Positions 56,165 through 64,000 of a DNA stretch of 64,000 nt are shown here, in pieces; the stretch's first letter is position 1; every line of letters begins with the position of its first letter. A program made the position numbers and the translations under genes. The notes under the pieces were generated by a model. It saw only the letters and a list, made by a program, of their open reading frames with translations, searched no databases and was not told the origin of the DNA. Source of the stretch: Methylophaga thiooxydans DMS010 (GTDB lineage Bacteria; Pseudomonadota; Gammaproteobacteria; Nitrosococcales; Methylophagaceae). Location: the NCBI RefSeq assembly GCF_000156355.1, contig NZ_GG657899.1, positions 423,910 through 487,909 on the forward strand, read 5' to 3'.

Positions 56165-57795
56165 AAAACCTACCAGCTTTCCCTCAATGGCACTGGCAAG
56201 TGCCAACGCACTTTAATATTGGTGTGGCGTGTACCGATAGTCACTTGGGTACGCTTACCGGTAAAAATACCGCGATGATCGTTGAAGACGATGAATTGGG
56301 TACCGATGAAATCAGCTTTGCTCAACTGTCTCGACGTACCAATCAGTTTGCTCAAGTGTTGAGAAATGCCGGTATTGAATCTGGTGATCGGGTGTTGATT
56401 CGGCTGCCAAATAGTCTGGATTATCCCACTGCATTTCTGGGGGCAATGAAACTGGGCGCTATTTCGGTTCCCACATCAACATTACTTACCGTTGAAGAAG
56501 TACTGTATTTGGTGAAAGATTCTGCTGCAGAAGTACTGGTGGTGGATAAGCGTTTTTGGCAGCAATTGAAAACAGAGATTAGTGACTGCGAAAAAATAAA
56601 ATTGGTGTTGTTGTCAGGGCTGGGAGATGTCGATAACGATGTGGCAGGAATCACTGTTTCAGATTTAGCCAACAGCGTTGACCAGATTGACACCTGGTTG
56701 CCGCCCAAACAAACCTTGGCTGATGATCCAGCCTATCTTGTTTATACCTCGGGTACGACGGGATATCCCAAAGGTGTGTTACATGCACACAGAGCGATGA
56801 TAGGTCGCACACCGGCATCGACTTACTGGTTTGATTTTTCTGAGGATAAGCAAGACCGGATTCTGCATTCTGGTAAATTTAACTGGACTTATGTTTTAGG
56901 CTCGGGGCTGATGGATCCGCTCTATCTGGGGAAAACGGTCATCGTCCATGAGGGTAAGAACGACGCCACTTTGTGGCCACGTTTAATAGCCAAACACAAC
57001 GCAACCATCTTTATTGGTGTTCCCACTATATATAGACAGGTCCTACAAAAAACCGATTTTTCTAAAAAGGATGTGCCTAGCTTACGGCATTGTATGAGCG
57101 CGGGAGAACATTTATCAGATGAAGTGCTGACGCAGTGGCGACAGCGTTTTACTGTAGATATTTACGAAGCCGTGGGTATGTCTGAGTTTTCCTACTATTT
57201 ATGTGAAACCAAAAGGCGACCTATCAGACCCGGCTCGGCGGGCTTCCCTCAACCAGGCCATGATATCCAGCTTTTGGAGCCGGACTCATTAAAACCTGTG
57301 CCAGTCGGAGAGGAGGGCATGATTTGTGTTCCCGATGACGATCCGGGGCTGTTTATCGAGTACTGGAATCTGCCTGAGGAAACCGCCAAATTGAAACGCA
57401 ATGGCTGGTTTTTAACCGGGGACTATGCTCGTTACGATAAGGATGGTTATCTTTGGTTTTTAGGCCGCAAAGATGACATTATCAAGAGCTTTGGCTACCG
57501 TGTTTCACCCTATGAAATCGAGCGAGTGTTTAAATCGCATGATGCTGTAGCCGATTGTGCTGCTGTCGGTGAAGAAATCGATAAAGATAAAATTCTGGTT
57601 GTGGCTTATGTCATTTTGCAAGATGGGAAAACAATCACAGCAGATGAGTTGCAGCAATTTGGTAAGCAACATTTGGCGGCATATAAATCGCCCAAAGTGA
57701 TCTACATTGCTAACGATTTTCCACGCACCAAAAATGGCAAGATTTTACGGCGAGAGGTGAGTCCGAATATTGCGATAGAACGATCAAACTCATAA
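56161..57795 (+). CDS. acyl-CoA synthetase (AMP-forming)
   Basis: 544 residues of the ANL family, closest in style to benzoate/aryl or short-chain acyl-CoA ligases. LVYTSGTTGYPKGVLHAH (P-loop, ~193-210), YEAVGMSEFSYYL (A5-type motif), WFLTGDYARYDKDGYLWFLG and RKDDIIKSFGYRV (hinge) are present. The catalytic lysine lies in PRTKNGKILRREV near the C-terminus. It activates a carboxylic acid to its CoA thioester. Propionate, acetate or a dicarboxylate such as mesaconate or citramalate would all fit the cluster; the sequence does not decide. Translationally coupled (ATGA) to the preceding gene. Confidence 0.9.
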   Translation: MKNLPAFPQWHWQVPTHFNIGVACTDSHLGTLTGKNTAMIVEDDELGTDEISFAQLSRRTNQFAQVLRNAGIESGDRVLIRLPNSLDYPTAFLGAMKLGAISVPTSTLLTVEEVLYLVKDSAAEVLVVDKRFWQQLKTEISDCEKIKLVLLSGLGDVDNDVAGITVSDLANSVDQIDTWLPPKQTLADDPAYLVYTSGTTGYPKGVLHAHRAMIGRTPASTYWFDFSEDKQDRILHSGKFNWTYVLGSGLMDPLYLGKTVIVHEGKNDATLWPRLIAKHNATIFIGVPTIYRQVLQKTDFSKKDVPSLRHCMSAGEHLSDEVLTQWRQRFTVDIYEAVGMSEFSYYLCETKRRPIRPGSAGFPQPGHDIQLLEPDSLKPVPVGEEGMICVPDDDPGLFIEYWNLPEETAKLKRNGWFLTGDYARYDKDGYLWFLGRKDDIIKSFGYRVSPYEIERVFKSHDAVADCAAVGEEIDKDKILVVAYVILQDGKTITADELQQFGKQHLAAYKSPKVIYIANDFPRTKNGKILRREVSPNIAIERSNS

Positions 57796-57839
57796 AATTT
57801 ATGTTGATCATTGACGGCTTTTCAGGACATGATTAGCCC

Positions 57840-58730
57840 ATGACGCAACATGAAAATAAGAAATCCGAGCAGATCCGAAAAGTATTTTTTGTCTCTGATC
57901 GCACAGGGCTGACAGCGGAGTCGTATGGGAAGTGTCTTCTCGCGCAATTTCCCGATCTTGAGTTTGAAACGATAACACTCGCCTTTGTCGATACTACAGA
58001 AAAAGCATTACATGCGCGTGAACAAATTAATCACACCAGTCTGGAGTCAAACCTAAAGCCTGTCGTGTTCAGCACTCTGGTCAATGATGACGAACAATAC
58101 ATCATTGAAAGTGCCAATGCCTGCGTAATCAGCCTCTTCCACAGCTTTATAGGCTCCCTTGAGAGCTTTTTTGGTGTAGAATCCTCGCACAAACAAGGGG
58201 TGTCTCGTATTTCGTTCAGTGATACGACGTACCAGAGACGCCTTGATGCGATTGATTTTGCTTTGACTCATGATGATGGTGTTCGTCCCGATCACTACGA
58301 TGATGCAGAGGTCATTTTGGCCGGTGTATCACGCTGTGGTAAGACACCAACCAGTTTATATCTGGCGATGAACTTTTCGTTGAAAGTGGCTAATTATCCA
58401 CTGACACCGGAAGATTTGGTGTCTGAAACATTACCTAAATGTTTAACAGACAATTTAGAAAAATTGGTGGGTTTGACAATAAAGCCCGTCCCCTTGAGTC
58501 GTATTCGCAGACAGCGCCGACCTGATAGTGACTATTCATCACTTGAAATATGTCAGTCAGAGCTGGAGCAAGCTAAATCAATGTTTGAGAAAGCTGGAAT
58601 TACGGTATTTGATACCACCGATACGTCGATTGAAGAAATATCGAGTCGGGTTGTGCGTACGCTGGGTCTTGCTCGTGAGCGTGTTCGTGAGTCCACTTTA
58701 ATATTTAATAAATTTATAAAAGCAAGGTAG
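57840..58730 (+). CDS. ppsR: PEP synthase regulatory protein (kinase/pyrophosphorylase)
   Basis: 296 residues of the DUF299 family. [20 protein letters not shown] at the N-terminus and the P-loop [16 protein letters not shown] (~159-174) are diagnostic, with the C-terminal [12 protein letters not shown]. It inactivates PpsA by ADP-dependent phosphorylation and reactivates it by phosphate-dependent dephosphorylation. It sits 8 bases before ppsA on the same strand; in E. coli the two genes are divergent. Confidence 0.96.
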   Translation: MTQHENKKSEQIRKVFFVSDRTGLTAESYGKCLLAQFPDLEFETITLAFVDTTEKALHAREQINHTSLESNLKPVVFSTLVNDDEQYIIESANACVISLFHSFIGSLESFFGVESSHKQGVSRISFSDTTYQRRLDAIDFALTHDDGVRPDHYDDAEVILAGVSRCGKTPTSLYLAMNFSLKVANYPLTPEDLVSETLPKCLTDNLEKLVGLTIKPVPLSRIRRQRRPDSDYSSLEICQSELEQAKSMFEKAGITVFDTTDTSIEEISSRVVRTLGLARERVRESTLIFNKFIKAR

Positions 58731-58738
58731 TAATAACT

Positions 58739-61111
58739 ATGTCGGAATATGTTATCTCTCTGGATGAGCTGTGCATGGAAGATGTCCCCAGAGTCGGTGG
58801 CAAAAACGCCTCTTTAGGTGAAATGCTACAAAATCTGGCGCCTTTGGGTGTAGCTGTCCCTAGCGGCTTTGCCACAACTTCAGATGCCTACAGAGAGTTC
58901 CTAGCGCACGACGGTTTGCAGGATAAAATTAACGAAAGGTTACGTGAGCTTGATGTCGATGACGTGACTGAACTGCAAAAAACAGGTCAGGAAATCCGTG
59001 ATTGGATTATGACTATCCCGTATCCAGAAGCGATGGAAAAAGCGATCGATGAAGCTTACACCGCGCTTGAAAAAGAATACGGTCCAGAAACCACCTATGC
59101 AGTGCGTTCATCAGCAACGGCAGAAGATTTACCAGATGCGTCATTTGCTGGTCAGCAGGAAACATTCCTCAATGTTTCAGGCCTTGCCAATATCAAAAAA
59201 CAAATTCGTGAAGTGTTTGCGTCATTATTTAATGACCGTGCCATTGCCTATCGTGATCATCAGGGTTTTGATCATAGTGAAGTCGCGTTGTCAGCGGGCG
59301 TACAGAAAATGGTACGTTCAGATATCGCCTGTGCCGGTGTTGCCTTCTCATTGGATACAGAAAGCGGTTTCCGCGACGTCGTATTTGTAACGGGTAGTTA
59401 CGGTTTGGGTGAAATGGTTGTGCAAGGCGCGGTCAACCCTGACGAATTCTACGTTCACAAAAAAACATTAGCAGATGGCCGTCCAGCCGTATTGCGTCGC
59501 ACTGTCGGCCAAAAAGCGATCAAGATGGTTTACTCGGGCGAAGCTTCTAACCCAGTTAAAACTATCGATGTTGACGAAGAGCAGCGCTTATTTTTCTGCA
59601 TGAGCGATGAAGAAGTCGAAGCCTTGTCTAAAATGGTCGTGACTATTGAAGAACACTACGGTCGTCCAATGGATGTCGAGTGGGCAAAAGATGGTAATGA
59701 TGGCCGTATCTACATTGTTCAGGCGCGTCCTGAAACCGTACAAAGCCGCACTAAGAAAAACGTGCGTGAATCTTTCGTACTCAACCAACAAGGTGACTTG
59801 CTGGCAGTAGGGCGTGCAATCGGCAGCAAAATTGGCCAAGGTAAAGTGCGCTTACTCAATAGCCTGGATCAAATGGATAAATTTGAAGCCGGTGACGTAT
59901 TGCTAACAGATATGACGGATCCTGATTGGGAACCGATTATGAAACGCGCCTCGGCGATTATCACTAACCGTGGTGGTCGTACCTGTCATGCTGCGATTAT
60001 CGCTCGTGAATTAGGTATTCCGGCTGTTGTTGGCTGTGGTGATGCAACAGAGAAAGTGGCTGAGGGTTCTAACGTTACCGTTTCTTGTGCAGAAGGTGAC
60101 GAAGGTAATATCTATGCTGGTTTGTTAGAGTTCGATCACCGCGTTGAAGAACTCGATAACATGCCAGAGTTACCCGTCAAAATCATGATGAATGTGGGTA
60201 ACCCGGATCGTGCATTTAGCTTTGCGCAGCTACCTAACAAAGGTGTCGGTCTGGCGCGTCTGGAATTTATCATCAACAACATGATCGGTATTCATCCAAA
60301 AGCACTGATGAACGCTGATAAAATGGAAGGTGACGTCAAACAAGCGATTAAAGAACGTACTACAGCGTATGGCGATCCCGTTGAATTTTATATCAGCCGT
60401 ATTGCGGAAGGTGTTTCAACAATCGCCGCCGCGTTCTACCCGGAAACGGTTATCGTGCGCATGTCAGACTTTAAATCAAACGAGTACGCCAACCTGATCG
60501 GTGGCCCATTGTTTGAACCCCATGAAGAAAACCCGATGATTGGTTTCCGTGGTGCATCACGTTACAGCTCAGAAGATTTTGCAGATTGCTTTAAGTTAGA
60601 AGTAGAAGCGATGAAGCGAGTTCGTGATGAGATGGGGCTGACCAACGTTGAATTGATGATTCCATTTGTTCGTACCACGACTGAAGCTGAATCTGTTGTC
60701 AGATTGATGAAAGAGAACGGCTTGGAACGTGGTAAAAACGGTCTGCGTTTGATCATGATGTGTGAACTGCCATCCAATGCGGTATTGGCGAAAGAATTCC
60801 TCGAATATTTCGATGGCTTTTCTATCGGTTCAAACGATATGACTCAGCTAACGCTGGGGCTGGATCGTGACTCAGCGCTGGTTGCAGAATCATTTGATGA
60901 ACGTAACCCCGCGGTATTGGCTATGTTGGATATGGCCATTACAGCATGTCGTGATGCCGGTAAATATGTGGGTATTTGCGGCCAAGGGCCATCAGATCAT
61001 CCCGATCTGGCTGAGTGGTTGTTACAACGTGGTATCAGCAGTATCTCGCTCAACCCAGATACTGTTGTCAGCACATGGCAATCGCTGTCTGAGATGGACG
61101 CATCAAAATAA
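58739..61111 (+). CDS. ppsA: phosphoenolpyruvate synthase
   Basis: 790 residues. The N-terminal ATP-binding domain ([34 protein letters not shown]) is followed by the swivelling phosphohistidine domain, with [21 protein letters not shown] and the catalytic histidine H417 (regulatory threonine T415 next to it, the PpsR target). The PEP/pyruvate TIM barrel comes last ([48 protein letters not shown]). It makes PEP from pyruvate and ATP for gluconeogenesis, the expected exit for pyruvate from the neighbouring propionate/malate genes. Confidence 0.98.
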   Translation: MSEYVISLDELCMEDVPRVGGKNASLGEMLQNLAPLGVAVPSGFATTSDAYREFLAHDGLQDKINERLRELDVDDVTELQKTGQEIRDWIMTIPYPEAMEKAIDEAYTALEKEYGPETTYAVRSSATAEDLPDASFAGQQETFLNVSGLANIKKQIREVFASLFNDRAIAYRDHQGFDHSEVALSAGVQKMVRSDIACAGVAFSLDTESGFRDVVFVTGSYGLGEMVVQGAVNPDEFYVHKKTLADGRPAVLRRTVGQKAIKMVYSGEASNPVKTIDVDEEQRLFFCMSDEEVEALSKMVVTIEEHYGRPMDVEWAKDGNDGRIYIVQARPETVQSRTKKNVRESFVLNQQGDLLAVGRAIGSKIGQGKVRLLNSLDQMDKFEAGDVLLTDMTDPDWEPIMKRASAIITNRGGRTCHAAIIARELGIPAVVGCGDATEKVAEGSNVTVSCAEGDEGNIYAGLLEFDHRVEELDNMPELPVKIMMNVGNPDRAFSFAQLPNKGVGLARLEFIINNMIGIHPKALMNADKMEGDVKQAIKERTTAYGDPVEFYISRIAEGVSTIAAAFYPETVIVRMSDFKSNEYANLIGGPLFEPHEENPMIGFRGASRYSSEDFADCFKLEVEAMKRVRDEMGLTNVELMIPFVRTTTEAESVVRLMKENGLERGKNGLRLIMMCELPSNAVLAKEFLEYFDGFSIGSNDMTQLTLGLDRDSALVAESFDERNPAVLAMLDMAITACRDAGKYVGICGQGPSDHPDLAEWLLQRGISSISLNPDTVVSTWQSLSEMDASK

Positions 61112-61128
61112 AAACAATATCGCTCATT

Positions 61129-61168
61129 TAGCAGGAACCTCTCTATTCTTTAGTATTGGTTCCTGCTA
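61129..61168 (+). terminator. inverted repeat downstream of ppsA
   Basis: A perfect 11-bp stem (TAGCAGGAACC / GGTTCCTGCTA) with an 18-base loop but no T-run. It may stabilise the ppsA mRNA end or act with Rho. Confidence 0.5.
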
Positions 61169-61212
61169 ATATGTCGCCCTCGTTGGCGATATTCCAACCA
61201 GTTTTAATCAGT

Positions 61213-61289
61213 CGGGGCATGGCGCAGCCTGGTAGCGCACTTGCATGGGGTGCAAGGGGTCGAAGGTTCAAATCCTTCTGTCCCGACCA
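61213..61289 (+). tRNA. tRNA-Pro (GGG)
   Basis: A 77-base cloverleaf: acceptor CGGGGCA with TGTCCCG, D-arm GGCGCAGCCTGGTAGCGC, anticodon GGG at 61247-61249, T-arm GAAGGTTCAAATCCTTC, encoded CCA. Confidence 0.96.
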
Positions 61290-61390
61290 ATTATTCTGCT
61301 TTTTGATTTACGCTAATAATTTCACAGAAATTTCTCGTTTAAATTATTAAGCTTGAGCTGAACTATATGATTCATGGTTCACTCCACCCT

Positions 61391-61424
61391 AAACCAGCTC
61401 ATTCCCGGTGAGCTGGTTTTTTTA
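61391..61424 (+). terminator. intrinsic terminator after tRNA-Pro
   Basis: A perfect 11-bp stem (AAACCAGCTCA / TGAGCTGGTTT) with a TTCCCGG loop and a T-run. Confidence 0.88.
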
Positions 61425-61499
61425 TTCTATTTAGTCACATCCCAAGTCATTCAACCTTTCGCATTGTTCTCAGTTGCACTTTATAAATCACTAAACAAT

Positions 61500-61647
61500 G
61501 ATTGAGTAATTATTCCAATGGATAGCTGCTATCTGCATGGAGTCATACATTGTGCTGGCGGTCATTGACCTGTTCGTCAGCATCTATCTGCGCGAATCCT
61601 CTTAGTTGAGGAGGAAAGGATGGCACTTTGGTGTCATCCTTTTTTTA
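61500..61647 (+). ncRNA. candidate small RNA with repeated GGA motifs
   Basis: The ~200-base gap between the tRNA-Pro terminator and this terminator holds no gene, yet a second strong terminator sits at 61615-61647 and must serve some transcript. The segment has at least five GGA triplets (ATGGATA, CATGGAGT, GAGGAGG, AAGGATGG), as in CsrA/RsmA-binding RNAs such as RsmY and RsmZ. A weak promoter (TTGCAC near 61472, then AATGAT) could start it. The 5' end is a guess and the identification is speculative. Confidence 0.35.
61615..61647 (+). terminator. intrinsic terminator of the candidate small RNA
   Basis: AAAGGATG pairs with CATCCTTT, extended by GCAC/GTGT around a TTTG loop, and ends in seven or more T residues. 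Confidence 0.85.
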
Positions 61648-61816
61648 TGTCTTCAAGTAATAGCCATACAATGCGGTTTTTGTGTCTTGATGTTAGCGCA
61701 ATATAATGATGTGTGACTGTGCTTATGAATATAAAAACAAAAAGTTAGTTGGTGTCATGCCGTTTGTGTGGAGCGAGATAAATTATCACTTGTGATGACC
61801 CTAAGACCCTGATAGT

Positions 61817-61841
61817 TTGTATGTATATATAACGCATACAA
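61817..61841. promoter_or_regulatory. inverted repeat upstream of the mocR-type gene
   Basis: TTGTATG and CATACAA are perfect 7-bp arms separated by 11 bases, ten bases before the ATG. The position suits autoregulation by a GntR-type DNA-binding domain. Confidence 0.45.
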
Positions 61842-61850
61842 GAACTAATT

Positions 61851-63233
61851 ATGGCTCTATGGCAACCACATCTACATGACGAAGCAAGCAGAAAGTACCT
61901 TGGCATCGTTCAGGCGTTGGAGTCTGATATATATGCTGGCCGCGTTAAACCTGGTGACCGTTTACCATCCCAACGGGCTATTGCTGAGGCGTTGCGGGTT
62001 GATCTGACAACAGTGACTCGAGCTTTTAATGAGGCTCGTCGACGCGGTTTAGTTGAGGGCAATAAAGGTCGCGGCAGTTTTATTCGTGGTGCGGTTGAGA
62101 AAAAGCTAATTTCAGATAAACAGGCTTTGTTGGATTTAAGTATGAATAATCCACCCCAACCTGTTTCAGCCAATCTTCAGCAGCGGATCCCCGAGGGCAT
62201 CGCCGGACTCATTGCGGATCAACGCCGTATGCTTCAATTGCATTATCAAGACAGTGCGGGTAACCCCGTTGACCGTGAAGCGGCTGCACATTGGTTGCAG
62301 GCAAAAGTAGTCAACATCCATGCTGATCGTGTTCTGATCACTGGTGGCGCACAAAGTGCCTTGTATGCCATTTGTCATCACTTGCTAAAACAAGGTGAAT
62401 ACTTAGCAACAGCTGAATACACCTACCCGGGTTTGAATGCCGTTTCGCAACAATTAGGCTGTCAACTACAAGCGATTGCTACGGATGAGCAGGGGATTAT
62501 TCCTGATGCGTTCGAGCAAAGTTGTCAAAAAAAATCGATAAAGGCTTTATATGTCATCCCAGCTTTGGATAACCCAACGACCGCTACGATTCCGCTAGCG
62601 AGAAGGAAGAAAATCGTTGAGATTGCCAGACGCTATAAGGTGGCGATTATTGAAGATGATCCTTATTCAACGCTACAAACGAAGCCGATTGAGGCATTTG
62701 CCTCGCTGTTACCTGAACTGACGTGGCACATTGCAACACTCTCAAAGTGTGCAACCCCAGCCCTCAGGGTGGCTTTCATCATTACTCCCAATGCTGATGA
62801 TATTGAAAAACTTGCAGACGTCATTCGTGCGACGCAGTTGATGGCACCGCCATTAATGTGTGCCTTAGTGACCCGCTGGATTTACGACGGCACGCTAGAT
62901 GATATTGCACAGGCTATTCGTCAGGAAAATAATGCAAGGCAACAGCTTGCTGCGACGATATTGAAGGACTGGACTTATCAGGCGGATCCCGATGGTCACC
63001 ATTTATGGTTGGCATTACCGAATAATTGGCTGGCAGCCGACTTTGCTTCTCATGCGGAGAAGATGGGGGTCACGATTGTGCCTAGCAGCAGCTTTGCCAT
63101 TACAAATAAACCAATCGATGCTGTTAGAGTCTCATTAGGGCTCGCTACAGACTTAGATTCGCTTACCGAGGCGCTGACGATTTTGACACGATTACTTTCA
63201 CAAACGCAGCGTTTAACCAGAGCGGTGGTTTAA
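61851..63233 (+). CDS. MocR-family regulator (GntR helix-turn-helix plus aminotransferase-like domain)
   Basis: 460 residues. The N-terminal GntR winged helix (YLGIVQALESDIYAGRVKPG, RLPSQRAIAEALRVDLTTVT, GRGSFIRG) is joined to a fold-type I aminotransferase domain (~110-450) with GGAQSALYAIC, PALDNPTTATIP and DDPYS. The PLP lysine is K299 in TLSKCATPALRVAF. Such proteins sense PLP or amino compounds and seldom catalyse transamination. The likely target is unknown, as the only close neighbour is ccoG 36 bases downstream. Confidence 0.9.
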   Translation: MALWQPHLHDEASRKYLGIVQALESDIYAGRVKPGDRLPSQRAIAEALRVDLTTVTRAFNEARRRGLVEGNKGRGSFIRGAVEKKLISDKQALLDLSMNNPPQPVSANLQQRIPEGIAGLIADQRRMLQLHYQDSAGNPVDREAAAHWLQAKVVNIHADRVLITGGAQSALYAICHHLLKQGEYLATAEYTYPGLNAVSQQLGCQLQAIATDEQGIIPDAFEQSCQKKSIKALYVIPALDNPTTATIPLARRKKIVEIARRYKVAIIEDDPYSTLQTKPIEAFASLLPELTWHIATLSKCATPALRVAFIITPNADDIEKLADVIRATQLMAPPLMCALVTRWIYDGTLDDIAQAIRQENNARQQLAATILKDWTYQADPDGHHLWLALPNNWLAADFASHAEKMGVTIVPSSSFAITNKPIDAVRVSLGLATDLDSLTEALTILTRLLSQTQRLTRAVV

Positions 63234-63269
63234 AAATGATTGATATTAAAGAATGTAAGCAGGTAACTT

Positions 63270-64000
63270 ATGGCTCTTAATGATATGCATGACGTCCAAG
63301 ACGTCTCACAAATTTACGACGAAGTCTCCGACTGGCACATTAATGCGGGTGGCGAAAAGGTCGTAGCCAAGCGTCTGAAAGGCCGCTTTAGGAATCTGAA
63401 ATGGCTTGGCATGTCGATTTGGTCGATCTTCTTTATCGGTCCTTATCTGCGTTGGGATGGCCAGCAAGCCATCTTGTTTGATATTCCCAATCGCCAATTC
63501 AACCTGTTCGAACTCACCGTCTTTCCCCAAGACATCTGGATGCTATCGTTAACACTGCTGTTTTTTGCTATCTTACTGGCCGCGGTGACCAGTGTCGCCG
63601 GACGCGTGTTTTGTGGCTACTTTTGCTTCCAGACCGTCTGGACCGATATCTACACCTATATTGAAACCAGGTTTGAAGGCGACACCCCGCAAAAAGCCCA
63701 TAAATTCAAACAAGCCCCGTGGAGTATCGACAAACTCTGGCGTGTTAGTGCCAAACATAGCCTATGGATAGCCATCGCCTTACTCACCGGTATCTCCTTT
63801 GCTGCCTGGTTTACCGACGCCTTCGCACTGTGGGGTGACATCTTCACCTTACAAGCCCCGTTGCCTGTATGGATATCCATGGCCACCTTTGGCATATTCA
63901 CCTATGTCTTTGCCGGCTTTATGCGTGAACAAGTCTGCTTCTGGCTATGCCCTTATGCTCGTCTGCAAGGCGTCATGTATGACCAGGACACCGTCTTACC
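63270..64000 (+). CDS. ccoG: cytochrome c oxidase accessory protein CcoG (partial, 3' end outside the window)
   Basis: About 243 residues are present, open to the window edge. DWHINAGGEKVVAKRLKGRF is followed by a membrane helix and the family motif GRVFCGYFCFQTVWTDIY. More helices follow, then REQVCFWLCPYARLQGVMYD, which supplies the cysteines before the ferredoxin-type 4Fe-4S domain expected beyond the window. CcoG is a membrane iron-sulphur protein thought to reduce copper for cbb3 oxidase assembly. A ccoNOQP cluster is expected nearby but is not in view. Confidence 0.95.
   Translation, partial: MALNDMHDVQDVSQIYDEVSDWHINAGGEKVVAKRLKGRFRNLKWLGMSIWSIFFIGPYLRWDGQQAILFDIPNRQFNLFELTVFPQDIWMLSLTLLFFAILLAAVTSVAGRVFCGYFCFQTVWTDIYTYIETRFEGDTPQKAHKFKQAPWSIDKLWRVSAKHSLWIAIALLTGISFAAWFTDAFALWGDIFTLQAPLPVWISMATFGIFTYVFAGFMREQVCFWLCPYARLQGVMYDQDTVL

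Overview
The window comes from a Gammaproteobacterium. The evidence is the thrS-infC-rpmI-rplT-pheS-pheT-ihfA-merR order, DbpA, a ParC-like ParA, PpsR/PpsA and the prpBCD genes. Moderate GC, a periplasmic PQQ dehydrogenase and a compatible-solute locus suggest a marine or halotolerant Piscirickettsiaceae-type bacterium (Methylophaga or Cycloclasticus-like). That placement is inference; no rRNA gene is present to settle it.

Layout. 1-4654: a segment bounded by two near-identical 34-bp direct repeats that look like the 3' end of a tRNA or tmRNA gene. It carries an AraC-family regulator and a chemoreceptor with an eroded signalling tip. 4.7-6.2 kb: two small envelope proteins and a lone degenerate GGDEF domain. 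6.2-11.9 kb (minus strand): a glucosylglycerate operon (glycerate kinase, phosphatase, GpgS, GH13_18 phosphorylase, GalU). Its kinase and phosphatase form one reading frame broken by a single TAA. 12-18.3 kb: DmeF-like cation exporter, a membrane-anchored protein of unknown role, YciA thioesterase, PQQ dehydrogenase, two very small ORFs and DbpA. 18.6-27 kb: a two-partner secretion pair (2217-aa FHA-like exoprotein and its transporter) behind a perfect CRP-type palindrome. 27.5-28.8 kb: a ParC-like ATPase with an altered Walker A motif, then an unknown protein.

29.3-40.2 kb is conserved housekeeping DNA: tRNA-Asn, aspartate aminotransferase, uvrB, tRNA-Val, then the translation/IHF operon, where infC starts with ATC. 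40.4-46 kb is an uncharacterised module: cupredoxin, GGDEF/EAL phosphodiesterase, DUF3034 protein and truncated-haemoglobin lipoprotein, facing a diguanylate cyclase whose periplasmic sensor resembles that of the phosphodiesterase.

46-57.8 kb is a divergent carbon-metabolism locus. Leftward run a CitE-like lyase, mesaconyl-CoA hydratase-like protein, malyl-CoA lyase-like protein, prpB, prpC and prpD. Rightward run a GntR regulator, malic enzyme, another CitE-like protein and an acyl-CoA ligase. The 12-bp palindrome TCTTATATAAGA occurs twice between the two arms. Together with ppsR-ppsA (57.8-61.1 kb) this suggests conversion of propionyl-CoA, and perhaps acetyl-CoA plus glyoxylate, to pyruvate and PEP. 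61.2-64 kb: tRNA-Pro, a candidate small RNA, a MocR-type regulator and the 5' part of ccoG, cut by the window end.
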